This document shows positions 1-6,668 of a stretch of 21,994 bases of DNA, piece by piece. Positions within the stretch are counted from its first letter, which is position 1. The number at the start of each line of letters is the position of its first letter. Made by a program: the position numbers and the translations under genes. The notes below the pieces were generated by a model. It saw nothing but the letters and a program-made list of their open reading frames with translations. It had not been told where the DNA came from and did no database searches. The stretch covers positions 1-21,994 of the forward strand of contig CAYLZO010000066.1 of NCBI GenBank assembly GCA_964387775.1. Reading direction: 5' to 3'. The DNA comes from CAYLZO01 sp964387775 (GTDB lineage Bacteria; Chloroflexota; Anaerolineae; JAAYZQ01).

Positions 1-563
1 CTCTGCGAAAGCACCCGGTTGATGGCGTCGATGTCGTTGGTCAGGCGGCTCATCAAGTCGCCGGTGGGGTGCCGATCAAAGAAAGGGAGCGACAAGGTCT
101 GCAGGTGCTCGAACAGGTCGCGCCGCAGGGCGCGCAACACGTTCTGGGTGACCGCGACGATGGTGTAGGCCTGCCCGAACTGGGTAAACCAGGCTGCGGC
201 ATAGCTGCCCAGCAAGAGCAGGCTGATGCGCATCAGGCCATCAAGGTCGCGGGGGCCGATGAAGCGGTCGATGGCCACGCCCAACAGATAGGGGCCAAGC
301 AACTCCAACCCCGTGTTCAGAACTACCAGGACCATCACCACGCCCAGGCTCAGGGCCTGAGGGCGCAGGTAAGCGCCCAGCCGGTTGATGGCCGCCCGCG
401 GGTCGCGTGCTTTCTGGACGGATGCGGCTGCCCCGCCCATGCCCGGTCCGCGCCCCATGCCAGGGCCTTGCCCCATTCCGGGCTGACCGGTGGCCTTGGG
501 CTGCGTCGGCGAGCCCGTGCCTGCCCCGGTCGGACCACCGCCGTTGCCTTGTTTAGCCTTCAT
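1..563 (-). CDS. ABC exporter subunit, partial (N-terminal membrane part)
   Basis: This is the N-terminal ~187 residues of a fused membrane/ATPase ABC exporter; the rest, including the ATPase, lies beyond base 1. The ATG at 563-561 overlaps the end of the upstream ABC gene by 11 bp, so the two are probably translationally coupled. The first ~50 residues are a low-complexity Gly/Pro/Met linker with a repeated GPGMG unit. A type-I exporter membrane domain follows. Helices lie around LGVVMVLVVLNTG and LMRISLLLLGSYAAA, and the coupling-helix stretch FFDRHPTGDLMSRLTNDID closes the visible part. The neighbour carries a degenerate ATPase site, so this protein should supply the canonical catalytic site of a heterodimer (inference; its ATPase is not visible). 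The substrate is unknown; multidrug or lipid export is the usual role. Confidence 0.85.
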   Translation of the reverse strand, partial: MKAKQGNGGGPTGAGTGSPTQPKATGQPGMGQGPGMGRGPGMGGAAASVQKARDPRAAINRLGAYLRPQALSLGVVMVLVVLNTGLELLGPYLLGVAIDRFIGPRDLDGLMRISLLLLGSYAAAWFTQFGQAYTIVAVTQNVLRALRRDLFEHLQTLSLPFFDRHPTGDLMSRLTNDIDAINRVLSQ

Positions 564-2331
564 GGGAAGCACCTCCCTCGCTTGCACTTGGCGCGCCAGC
601 AAAAGTGTGATTGCCAAGTTGTGATTGGTAAATTTCGCGGTAGATGGGGCTGGAGGCCAGCAACTCGCGATGCGTGCCGCTGGCCGCGATCCGGCCTCGA
701 TCGAGCACGACGATCTTGTCGGCGTTGATGATGGTGCTCAGCCGTTGGGCCACAACGAGTCTTGTATGGCCGGCCATGAAGCGGTCGAGCGCCGACAGGA
801 TCTTGCCCTCCGTTTCCACGTCCACCGAGCTGGTCGCATCGTCCATCACCAGCACCCGGGGCCGGGCCAGCAGGGCGCGGGCGATGGCAATGCGCTGTTT
901 CTGCCCACCCGAGAGGTTCACACCCCGCTGCCCGATCGGGGTGTCGTAGCCGGCCGGAAAACGGGTGATAAAGTCGTGCGCCTGGGCTGCCCGGGCCGCG
1001 GCTACCACCTCCTCGTCGCTGGCGGCAGGGCGCCCGTAGCGGATGTTGTCGCGGATCGTCCCGCTGAACAGCACCGTTTCCTGGAGGACGGTACCCAACT
1101 GGGCGCGCAACGAGTCCAGTGTGACGTCGCGCACGTCGACCCCATCGAGGGTCACACGCCCCTCGCTCACGTCGTAGAAGCGTGGGACGAGGTTGACCAG
1201 GGTGCTCTTGCCGGCGCCGGTCGCGCCCACCAGGGCCACCGTCTCCCCCGGCTCGGCCACCAGGTCGATGCCCTCGAGCACCGGGTTCTCGTCGTGCCCG
1301 CCGTAGGCAAAGATGACGTTCTCCAGAGCCACCCGCCCTTTGATGGCAGGGAGCGGTTCGCGGGCGCGGTCCACCACCTCCGGCTCGCTGTCCAGCACCT
1401 CAAAAATGCGCTGCGTCGAAGCGTCGGCCGAGGAGATGAATCCCACGCTCAGGCTCAACATGACCAGCGGCATCATGACCCACCACACATAGTTGCTCAG
1501 GGCGACGATCTGGCCCACGTTGAGATTCCCGTCCACGACCTGGACGCCGCCGAACCATACCACCGCGACCAGGCCCAGGTTGATCAGCAGGCGCAACGTG
1601 GGCGCCAGGACTGCCAGCAAACGCTCCACCCGGATCGCGCGCCCCATGAGGTCCACGTTGGCCGCATCGAAGCGTTGATTCTCATGATTGGCCCGCACAA
1701 AGGCCTTGACCACACGGATTCCAGCCAGGTTCTCCTGCAAGATGGTGTTCAGACGTTCTAGTTTGCGCAGCACCTGCACGAACAGCGGCTGTGCTTTGTT
1801 GGCGTAGAAGAAGAAGATTACGATGGTCACGGGCATCAGCACCAACATCACCAGCCCAAGCTGCCAGTTGGTCAGGAACACCAGGATCAGGCTGCCCACG
1901 ATCATCAGCGGCGCGCGCACGAAGGAGCGCATGGTCATCCAGATGAACTGTGCCACCTGCGAGATGTCGCTGGTCAGACGGGTAACGAGCTGTCCGGTCG
2001 GCAGGCGGTCCAGGTTGGCGAAGGAAAAGGACTGGATGTGAACGAACAGCTCATGGCGCAGGTCGGCCGCCGCCATCTGCGACACCCGTACGGCAAAGAG
2101 CATACTACCGACCGTGCCGACGGCGTTGAGCAGGGTGAGGCCGACCATGAGTAACGAGATGTTCAAGATGGTGCCCATGTCGCGCTGTCGGATGCCGGTG
2201 TTGATCAACTCCTGCACCAGGCGCGGCAGGGCCAGGTCAACGGCGACGACGACCGCCAGCAGCAACAAGCCCAGCGCGGCCTGGCGACCGTAGGGTCTCA
2301 CAAAGCGCCAGAGGCGTGTAATGGATTTCAT
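553..2331 (-). CDS. Heterodimeric ABC exporter subunit with degenerate ATPase site
   Basis: A 592-residue exporter half with a six-helix membrane domain (about 1-310) followed by an ATPase domain. Motifs are Walker A GATGAGKST (369-377), signature LSGGQ (473-477), Walker B VLVMDD (493-498) and D-loop SSVD. The catalytic Glu after Walker B is Asp (D498), and the switch His is Gln in VVAQRLSTI (Q529). These two changes mark the degenerate half of heterodimeric exporters such as TM287/288, LmrCD and BmrCD. The chosen ATG is preceded by GAAGGAGG; an upstream in-frame extension would run through the cupin gene and is rejected. It sits third in a marR-cupin-ABC-ABC operon, so export of a toxic compound sensed by MarR is the likely role. 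The substrate is not inferable. Confidence 0.93.
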   Translation of the reverse strand: MKSITRLWRFVRPYGRQAALGLLLLAVVVAVDLALPRLVQELINTGIRQRDMGTILNISLLMVGLTLLNAVGTVGSMLFAVRVSQMAAADLRHELFVHIQSFSFANLDRLPTGQLVTRLTSDISQVAQFIWMTMRSFVRAPLMIVGSLILVFLTNWQLGLVMLVLMPVTIVIFFFYANKAQPLFVQVLRKLERLNTILQENLAGIRVVKAFVRANHENQRFDAANVDLMGRAIRVERLLAVLAPTLRLLINLGLVAVVWFGGVQVVDGNLNVGQIVALSNYVWWVMMPLVMLSLSVGFISSADASTQRIFEVLDSEPEVVDRAREPLPAIKGRVALENVIFAYGGHDENPVLEGIDLVAEPGETVALVGATGAGKSTLVNLVPRFYDVSEGRVTLDGVDVRDVTLDSLRAQLGTVLQETVLFSGTIRDNIRYGRPAASDEEVVAAARAAQAHDFITRFPAGYDTPIGQRGVNLSGGQKQRIAIARALLARPRVLVMDDATSSVDVETEGKILSALDRFMAGHTRLVVAQRLSTIINADKIVVLDRGRIAASGTHRELLASSPIYREIYQSQLGNHTFAGAPSASEGGASHEG

Positions 2332-2347
2332 ATCTTTTGCCTCCTTC

Positions 2348-2656
2348 TCACAAAATCTGGGCTGCCAGCACGCGCATCGGCCCGGCAGCGGAGATGGCGC
2401 GCACGGCGCCGGCCGGCACCACAACCAGAGAACCGGTGCGCAACCCGGCCTGCTCATCGCCCACCTGTAGGCGCCCCTCGCCTTCGATGACGTAGTAGAG
2501 CACGGTGCAAGGCATCTGGCACGGCGCAACCGACTGGCCGGCATCCAGGTGTAGCAGCAGTGCGCGCACCTGGTCGGTGTTTACCAACGGGGTTACGTGC
2601 ACCTGGTCAGATGGTAAGCCCTTCTGCTCATCCGTTTCCACGATCTGTAGAGTCAT
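2348..2656 (-). CDS. Small single-domain cupin protein
   Basis: A 102-residue protein with one cupin barrel. The middle reads YYVIEGEGRLQVGDEQAGL, then SLVVVPAGAVRAISAAGP, which matches the two cupin motifs. The usual metal-binding His residues are mostly missing, and position 44 onward reads SVAPCQMPCTVLYYV with two Cys. It may therefore bind a ligand rather than act as a metal enzyme. A strong GGAGGAG precedes the ATG. It lies 9 bp after marR and 16 bp before the first ABC gene, so it is co-transcribed. Such a cupin could bind or modify the exported compound, but that role is inference. Confidence 0.8.
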   Translation of the reverse strand: MTLQIVETDEQKGLPSDQVHVTPLVNTDQVRALLLHLDAGQSVAPCQMPCTVLYYVIEGEGRLQVGDEQAGLRTGSLVVVPAGAVRAISAAGPMRVLAAQIL

Positions 2657-2665
2657 TGTCTCCTC

Positions 2666-3103
2666 CTACCCTGCTTCGGCTGCGTCAACGGCGCGCTCCA
2701 ATAACGACAACAGTTGCTCCTGTTCTCCTGCGGCCAGACCGGCCAACAGGCGGCGCATCTTGTCGAGGCGGAAGGCGCGCGCCTGCTGGTGCAATGCCCG
2801 GCCGCGGTCGGTCAAAAAGAGCCGGATGGCCCGGCCATCCAGCGGATCGGGCTCGCGCTCCAGTAACCCGGCCTCCTCCAGGCGACGCACGGCTACGCTC
2901 ACCGTGGGGGCAGTCAATTCCAGCCCATCGGCGATCTCCTGGATGCCGCAGCCCGGCGAGGCCGCTACGGATTGGAGTAGGGTGAGCTGCGGGCCGGTCA
3001 CGCCGCGATCCTCCAGTGGGTTGTGGCCCAGCGCGATGCGGCGCAGCCGGTCGAACAAGGCCAGCAGGCGCTCCTCGGCCGGCGGCGGTGGTTCATTCCT
3101 CAT
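2666..3103 (-). CDS. MarR-family transcriptional regulator
   Basis: A 145-residue winged-helix protein of normal MarR length. The helix-turn-helix spans GIQEIADGLELTAPTVSVAVRRLEEAGL, and the wing reads REPDPLDGRAIRLFLTDRGR, the typical D-x-R-x-x-x-L-x-L-T-x-x-G pattern. The N- and C-terminal helices would form the dimer interface. It is the first gene of the efflux operon. Its own promoter carries an inverted repeat directly over the start-site region, so it most likely represses its own operon until an inducer binds (inference). A GAGGGGAAG element precedes the ATG. Confidence 0.92.
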   Translation of the reverse strand: MRNEPPPPAEERLLALFDRLRRIALGHNPLEDRGVTGPQLTLLQSVAASPGCGIQEIADGLELTAPTVSVAVRRLEEAGLLEREPDPLDGRAIRLFLTDRGRALHQQARAFRLDKMRRLLAGLAAGEQEQLLSLLERAVDAAEAG

Positions 3104-3126
3104 GTCAGTTCTTCCCCTCTTTATTA

Positions 3127-3143
3127 TTAGTTAGGCGAACTAA
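3127..3143. promoter_or_regulatory. MarR-type operator (inverted repeat)
   Basis: A perfect 6-bp inverted repeat, TTAGTT-aggcg-AACTAA, begins at the last base of the -10 box and covers the predicted transcription start of the marR operon. MarR proteins often bind palindromes of this size and AT-richness at their own promoters. A bound dimer here would block RNA polymerase. Binding by this MarR is inferred from position. Confidence 0.75.
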
Positions 3144-3171
3144 GTATATCACGGCACAAGAAAACTGTCAA
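3143..3171 (-). promoter_or_regulatory. Sigma70 promoter of the marR-cupin-ABC operon
   Basis: On the minus strand the -35 box is TTGACA (3171-3166), the spacer is 17 bp and the -10 box is TATACT (3148-3143), about 40 bp upstream of the marR ATG. This is close to consensus. The 167 bp between here and the divergent padR promoter hold no gene I can support. Confidence 0.85.
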
Positions 3172-3338
3172 GTTGGAGAACGGGGGTGGAGATCGTGGCA
3201 CACACCGGCCGGCACTCGACGTGGCCTACCCAACGCACCATCGCCTCTATAAATTGCCCCGGCCTTGCCACCCCCGGTGATGGCCGGCATCGCGCCCAGC
3301 CGGGCGTCATGAACCCTGTGGAATGCGACGATTGCCAC

Positions 3339-3367
3339 TTGACAGGGATCCTGAGTGGTAGTACAAT
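3339..3367 (+). promoter_or_regulatory. Sigma70 promoter of the padR gene
   Basis: TTGACA (3339-3344), a 17-bp spacer and TACAAT (3362-3367) form a near-consensus promoter. The start site would lie near 3374, inside the adjoining palindrome, and the leader to the padR ATG would be about 37 nt. Confidence 0.83.
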
Positions 3368-3385
3368 ATATGCATAATGCATATA
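3367..3385. promoter_or_regulatory. PadR-type operator (19-bp palindrome)
   Basis: TATATGCAT-A-ATGCATATA is a perfect 9-bp inverted repeat with a one-base centre. It overlaps the last base of the -10 box and covers the predicted transcription start. PadR regulators typically bind AT-rich palindromes containing ATGNNNCAT-like half-sites at their own promoters. Autoregulation by the PadR encoded 26 bp downstream is the simplest reading. Confidence 0.78.
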
Positions 3386-3410
3386 CTTGCAGAACAGAGG
3401 TAAGTGTAGA

Positions 3411-3800
3411 ATGCCTTATGGTCGCCGGCGGTGCAATGGAGATGGCAGACAGGCGTGTCCGCGACACATCCGCGGCTTTCTAAAACCATGCCTGCTGCTG
3501 CTCGTACACAGCCGGGAAATCCATGGATACGAACTCGGGGAAGGTTTGCAGCCTTTCGGTTTTGATCAGAATCCGGTCGACATGAGCACGATCTACCGCT
3601 CTCTGCGAGACCTGGAGGAGCGTGGCCTTGTCACCTCGCGTTGGGACACCAGCAATCCTGGCCCGGCCCGCCGGGTGTACCAGAGCACGGATGAAGGGGA
3701 GCGTTACCTGGCCTGGTGGATAGACGACCTGCGCGAAACCGACCGCGTGCTGCATCACTTCATCGATACCTACGAGGCGCACATGGAGGCACATTCGTGA
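3411..3800 (+). CDS. PadR-family regulator with Cys-containing N-terminus
   Basis: A 129-residue PadR winged-helix protein. The core reads FLKPCLLLLVHSREIHGYEL, then VDMSTIYRSLRDLEERGLVTSRWDT and GPARRVYQSTDEGERYL, the standard helix-turn-helix and wing. A basic N-terminal tail carries Cys residues (RRRCNGDGRQACPRH), with another in FLKPC. This is seen in a PadR subgroup that often accompanies NifX-fold proteins, and it could bind metal or sense redox (inference). I chose the ATG at 3411 because AGAGGT lies 9 bp before it; a TTG start at 3387 would place the palindrome next to the start. Its likely targets are its own promoter and the downstream NifX-fold and TauE genes. Confidence 0.85.
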   Translation: MPYGRRRCNGDGRQACPRHIRGFLKPCLLLLVHSREIHGYELGEGLQPFGFDQNPVDMSTIYRSLRDLEERGLVTSRWDTSNPGPARRVYQSTDEGERYLAWWIDDLRETDRVLHHFIDTYEAHMEAHS

Positions 3801-3912
3801 ACGACGGCGCGCCGGCCTGTTGGCGGACTGGCGCCAGCCGCCCGATCGCCTGGACCAATCGTTGGCCGAGACGATGAAAAGAAGTCGAGAGATTGGAAAG
3901 GGAGGACGAATC

Positions 3913-4419
3913 ATGCGTATTGCGGTTTCTGCAGACAACAAGAATGGGCTGGAGAGCATTGTCAGCCCGCACTTTGGGCGCTGCCCCTACTTTGTCCTGG
4001 TGAGCCTGGATGGCGACAAAATCGGGGAGGTCCGCGAGGTGGAGAACCCTTTCTACGGCAACCACCAGCCAGGACAGGTGCCCGGCTTTATCGCCAGTTT
4101 GGGAGCGAATATCATGCTCACCGGCGGCATGGGCGGACGGGCGATCATGTTCTTCCAGGAGTATGGCATCGAGGGCGTGACCGGGGCCTATGGCACGGTC
4201 CGCCAGTCGGTGGAACGCTACCTGGGCGGCCAGCTCAAAGGGGCTGCGCCTTGTAGGGAGAGCCAGGAGCACGGGCATGGGGACATCGTGTCCGCGCAGG
4301 GCGCGGCTGAGGATGCGTATGAGCAGGATGAGCGGGGCCGACTCCGCGAGGAGGCGGAGATGCTGCGCCGGCAGTTGGACGAGGTTTCCAGCCGGCTCAA
4401 CCGGCTCGGCCGCCAGTGA
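3913..4419 (+). CDS. NifX/dinitrogenase Fe-Mo cofactor-fold protein
   Basis: A 168-residue protein. Residues 1-110 match the dinitrogenase iron-molybdenum cofactor (NifX/NafY/NifB C-terminal) fold: MRIAVSADNKNGLES start, HFGRCPYFVLV, GQVPGFIASLGANIMLTGG, GGMGGRAIMFF, and a GIEGVTGAYGTVRQSVERYLGG end. Residues ~138-165 form a charged helix with coiled-coil character. GGGAGG precedes the ATG at 3913. No nif structural genes are visible, so nitrogen fixation is not implied. Stand-alone members are common in anaerobes and are thought to carry Fe-S or Mo-Fe-S species. The TGA overlaps an ATG (TGATG) that opens a short remnant ORF. Confidence 0.87.
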   Translation: MRIAVSADNKNGLESIVSPHFGRCPYFVLVSLDGDKIGEVREVENPFYGNHQPGQVPGFIASLGANIMLTGGMGGRAIMFFQEYGIEGVTGAYGTVRQSVERYLGGQLKGAAPCRESQEHGHGDIVSAQGAAEDAYEQDERGRLREEAEMLRRQLDEVSSRLNRLGRQ

Positions 4420-4547
4420 TGGCCGCAGGGGATTGGCGGTCAGGGGATAGGGTGGGGCAAGGGCGCGGCGGGGGCAATTTCTATGATGGATGTTCTCTTT
4501 GGAAGCGGAAAACTGTTGAAACAGCTTTCCCAAGAAAGGGGCGATAA
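4419..4547 (+). other. Short ORF with a TauE-like GRGGGNFY remnant
   Basis: A 42-codon frame opens at an ATG overlapping the preceding stop (TGATG) and ends with TAA directly before the next ATG, in the same frame as the TauE gene. Codons 16-23 read GRGGGNFY, the same octapeptide found at residues 21-28 of the TauE protein, here written with GC-rich codons. The rest does not resemble TauE. It may be a scar of an older GC-rich exporter gene replaced by the present one. It could also be a short coupled ORF or chance; functional protein seems unlikely. Confidence 0.4.
4507..4530 (+). promoter_or_regulatory. Hairpin in the leader of the TauE gene
   Basis: GGAAAACTGT-TGAA-ACAGCTTTCC can fold into a 10-bp stem with one mismatch and a four-base loop, ending 17 bp before the TauE ATG. 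It is AT-richer than the sequence to its left and may have arrived with the gene. A role in mRNA stability or translation is inference. Confidence 0.4.
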
Positions 4548-5342
4548 ATGAACGTGGTGGTAGTTGGCATAATCATCTTTGCCATTGCGGTCATTATGAC
4601 GATGACAGGTCGAGGTGGGGGGAATTTCTATGTCTTGGTGCTGGTTGCAGCCGGGCAGGCCATGCATCAGGCGGCTACTTCGGCACAGTTTATTCTGATG
4701 TTAACCGCCTTTGCCGGGATGTTGATCTTTCAGAAAAACAAGACAGTTGATTGGAAACTTGCTCTTGTTATCGAGCCGCTAACGGCCATCATGGCGTTTG
4801 TGGGAGGATATTTTTCCAGTTACGCCAGCAACGTTTCTTTAAAGCTGCTATTGGCCGGGCTTCTTGTTCTGGCCGGTTTTCTTATGTTGACAAAGGTTTC
4901 AGAACGCCCTATTCACACCGAAAAGAAATTTGGATATTGGCATCGCAATTTCCAGGGTCAAAGCTATGTCGTAAATCTTTGGTACACACTTCCTATTACA
5001 GCTCTTGCGGGGTTGGCCGCAGGTGCGGTAGGGATATCAGGCGGTTCCTTCAAGGTTCCGTTGATGGTTTTGCTCTGCGGAGTCCCCATGCGTATTGCTG
5101 TGGGTACGTCTTCGGCGATGGTTGCCTCAACAGCTCTTATGGGTTTTATTGGTCATACCACTCAAGGGCACTTTGATCCTACAGGAGCAATCCCATTTGC
5201 GGTGATAGCTGTTCTTGGCGGACTCGGAGGCGGTAGATTCGCCTTAAGAACCAAGCCAAAGAAATTGAAGCAAATATTCGCGTATACAACTTTGGCGGCT
5301 TCATTGTTTATGGTATTCAACGCATTCTTTACAAATCAATAA
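4548..5342 (+). CDS. TauE/SafE-family sulfite or organosulfonate exporter
   Basis: A 264-residue polytopic membrane protein with about eight hydrophobic segments and the two-repeat TauE/SafE layout. The first repeat opens with GRGGGNFY and the second with GAVGISGGSFKVPLMVLLCGVP, followed by VGTSSAMVASTALMGFIGH. Members export sulfite, sulfoacetate, taurine-related anions or thiosulfate-type sulfur compounds. AAAGGGG precedes the ATG. Codon third positions are much richer in A/T than in every neighbour (runs such as gtaaatctttggtacacacttcc), which suggests acquisition from a lower-GC donor. Next to a rhodanese and a sulfur-type Mo reductase, export of sulfite left from thiosulfate reduction would fit, but the substrate is unproven. 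Confidence 0.88.
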   Translation: MNVVVVGIIIFAIAVIMTMTGRGGGNFYVLVLVAAGQAMHQAATSAQFILMLTAFAGMLIFQKNKTVDWKLALVIEPLTAIMAFVGGYFSSYASNVSLKLLLAGLLVLAGFLMLTKVSERPIHTEKKFGYWHRNFQGQSYVVNLWYTLPITALAGLAAGAVGISGGSFKVPLMVLLCGVPMRIAVGTSSAMVASTALMGFIGHTTQGHFDPTGAIPFAVIAVLGGLGGGRFALRTKPKKLKQIFAYTTLAASLFMVFNAFFTNQ

Positions 5343-5346
5343 AAAC

Positions 5347-5364
5347 TGCCCTGCAAAAAGGGCA
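5347..5364 (+). terminator. Weak hairpin after the TauE gene
   Basis: TGCCCT-gcaaaa-AGGGCA forms a 6-bp stem four bases after the TauE stop. No T-run follows on the plus strand, so at best it is a weak terminator or an mRNA 3'-end stabiliser before the rhodanese gene. Confidence 0.3.
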
Positions 5365-5418
5365 AACAAAGAACGGTGATGGTGCTGAACGAAACACGAT
5401 CACGAAAGGAGATCAAGA

Positions 5419-5811
5419 ATGGAAACCCTGAGCTTTGACAAGTGGCTTGCTGGGCTCGACCTGAGCTTTTGGGGCACGGCCCAACACAAGATAACCCCGG
5501 CCCAGTTCTTCGAACGGAGGGAAAGCGAGGGCGCGGTGTTGCTGGACGTGCGCTCGCCACAGGAGGCGGACCAACTGGCCCTGCCCTTCGCCCTCCACAT
5601 CCCGGTGGACGAGCTGCCGTCCCGCTGGCAGGAGGTGCCGGCCGACCGGCTGGTGGCAACCTTTTGCTCGTCGGTCACCCGCGCGGTGGTTGCCTGGGTC
5701 TACCTGCAGCTACATGGGCTGGACAGGGTCCGCATCCTGGATACCCGCTACGGCGAATTGACGGAGGAACTCGTACCGGGCAAGGTCTACAAGCGCGTGA
5801 AGGACCAATAA
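5419..5811 (+). CDS. Single-domain rhodanese (sulfurtransferase)
   Basis: A 130-residue cytoplasmic protein with no signal peptide. After a ~24-residue N-terminal lead it has a complete rhodanese domain: ITPAQFFERRE, VLLDVRSPQEAD, HIPVDELPSRW, and the active loop CSSVTR with the persulfide-carrying Cys at 83, followed by RAVVAWVYLQLHGLDRVRIL. The six-residue loop starting with Cys and ending with Arg is typical of active sulfurtransferases. GGAGATC lies before the ATG. It is 76 bp after the TauE gene on the same strand and is likely transcribed with it. It would move sulfane sulfur from thiosulfate or polysulfide in the cytoplasm. Confidence 0.9.
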   Translation: METLSFDKWLAGLDLSFWGTAQHKITPAQFFERRESEGAVLLDVRSPQEADQLALPFALHIPVDELPSRWQEVPADRLVATFCSSVTRAVVAWVYLQLHGLDRVRILDTRYGELTEELVPGKVYKRVKDQ

Positions 5812-5842
5812 AACGGCGGGTGGGCACGAGCTGTCAACGACA

Positions 5843-5868
5843 GGGACCCGGCCTCAGGGCCGGGTCCC
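5843..5868. terminator. Strong hairpin between convergent genes
   Basis: GGGACCCGGCC-TCAG-GGCCGGGTCCC is a perfect 11-bp stem with a four-base loop, placed between the rhodanese gene (plus) and the cytochrome b gene (minus). It has no T-run on either side, so it may stop transcription with Rho or protect both 3' ends. Its position fits a two-way terminator. Confidence 0.7.
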
Positions 5869-5948
5869 ATCGCGAAGAAACTTCCTAAAACCCTCCGGGG
5901 CGAAGGGCCATAGGCGTATTGGACGGTGAGCGCCTGCGCCGCAGCGCC

Positions 5949-6668
5949 TTAATGCGCTCCTTCCGCTTTGCGCTGTTCCCACATCTCCCGGGCCCGTTTT
6001 TCGCCATAGTACCAGGCCGCGTGATGCTCGCGGGCGTAGGACTCGGACACCACGCCATAGCGCATGCTCACCAGGCTCTGCCACATCATGGGGTGCACCA
6101 CAGCCAGGTAAAAGTGGATCATGAACATGGCAAAGGTGACGATGAACATCAGGTCGTGGAAAAAGACCATGACCAGGTACAGGTTGGTGGGCATGATGCC
6201 CTTCAGGAACCACATAGCCAGGCCGGTGATGCCAAAGACGATGGTGCCCAGGACCATGATCAGCGCCGTCAGCCGCTCGCCGGTGTTAAAGCGCGGCTGG
6301 GGCGGCATCTCCCCATGACGGCCCAGCACATAGTAGGGAAAGGCGCTTTTAAGCCACAGCAGGTCGTACTTGCCAAAGCTCAGAAACTCGCGCAGGTTCA
6401 TCAACATCCGCCGGGGTTGCAGGATGGTGTAGACGATAGGCACACCGCCAAAGAACACCGCGGCGACGCGGTGGATGAGGCGGATGTGCTGGCCGGCTTC
6501 GCCCTGGGCCACCTGCTGCAGCCAGGGGGCAAAGAGCACAAACCCGGTCAGCGCCAGGGGGATGAACGTCACGGTGTGCATCCAGTGCAAAAAGCGCTCC
6601 AGGGTCGTGTACTTGGGGATCCAGCGGATCTGGACGATCGTGTTGCTGCCTTTTAGTCGGACGCTCAT
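5949..6668 (-). CDS. Membrane cytochrome b subunit of the Mo oxidoreductase (FdnI/PhsC-like)
   Basis: A 239-residue membrane protein with about four helices, of the formate dehydrogenase gamma/thiosulfate reductase cytochrome b type. Likely heme-ligand histidines are seen at H28 (ERFLHW), H61/H66 (HIRLIH), H171 (FFHD) and H185 (MIHF). It would exchange electrons between the quinone pool and the ferredoxin subunit. I chose the ATG at 6668, which overlaps the ferredoxin stop as ATGA and has GGAGG upstream. A longer in-frame extension would overlap the ferredoxin gene heavily and is rejected. It is the last gene of the operon, before the strong hairpin. Confidence 0.9.
   Translation of the reverse strand: MSVRLKGSNTIVQIRWIPKYTTLERFLHWMHTVTFIPLALTGFVLFAPWLQQVAQGEAGQHIRLIHRVAAVFFGGVPIVYTILQPRRMLMNLREFLSFGKYDLLWLKSAFPYYVLGRHGEMPPQPRFNTGERLTALIMVLGTIVFGITGLAMWFLKGIMPTNLYLVMVFFHDLMFIVTFAMFMIHFYLAVVHPMMWQSLVSMRYGVVSESYAREHHAAWYYGEKRAREMWEQRKAEGAH

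Noticed and set aside
625..1761. A 378-codon plus-strand frame over the ABC exporter
   Set aside because: It is a reverse-frame shadow of the ATPase domain, with no recognisable motif.
3801..3912. Extension of the NifX-fold gene upstream to a TTG at 3820, or a small gene starting at the GTGA overlap
   Set aside because: The ATG at 3913 has a strong GGGAGG and begins exactly at the conserved MRIAVS start; the upstream frame shows no family match.
3913..4419. Evidence for a nitrogen-fixation locus
   Set aside because: The NifX fold is widespread outside nitrogen fixation, and no nifHDK, nifE/N or nifB is visible.
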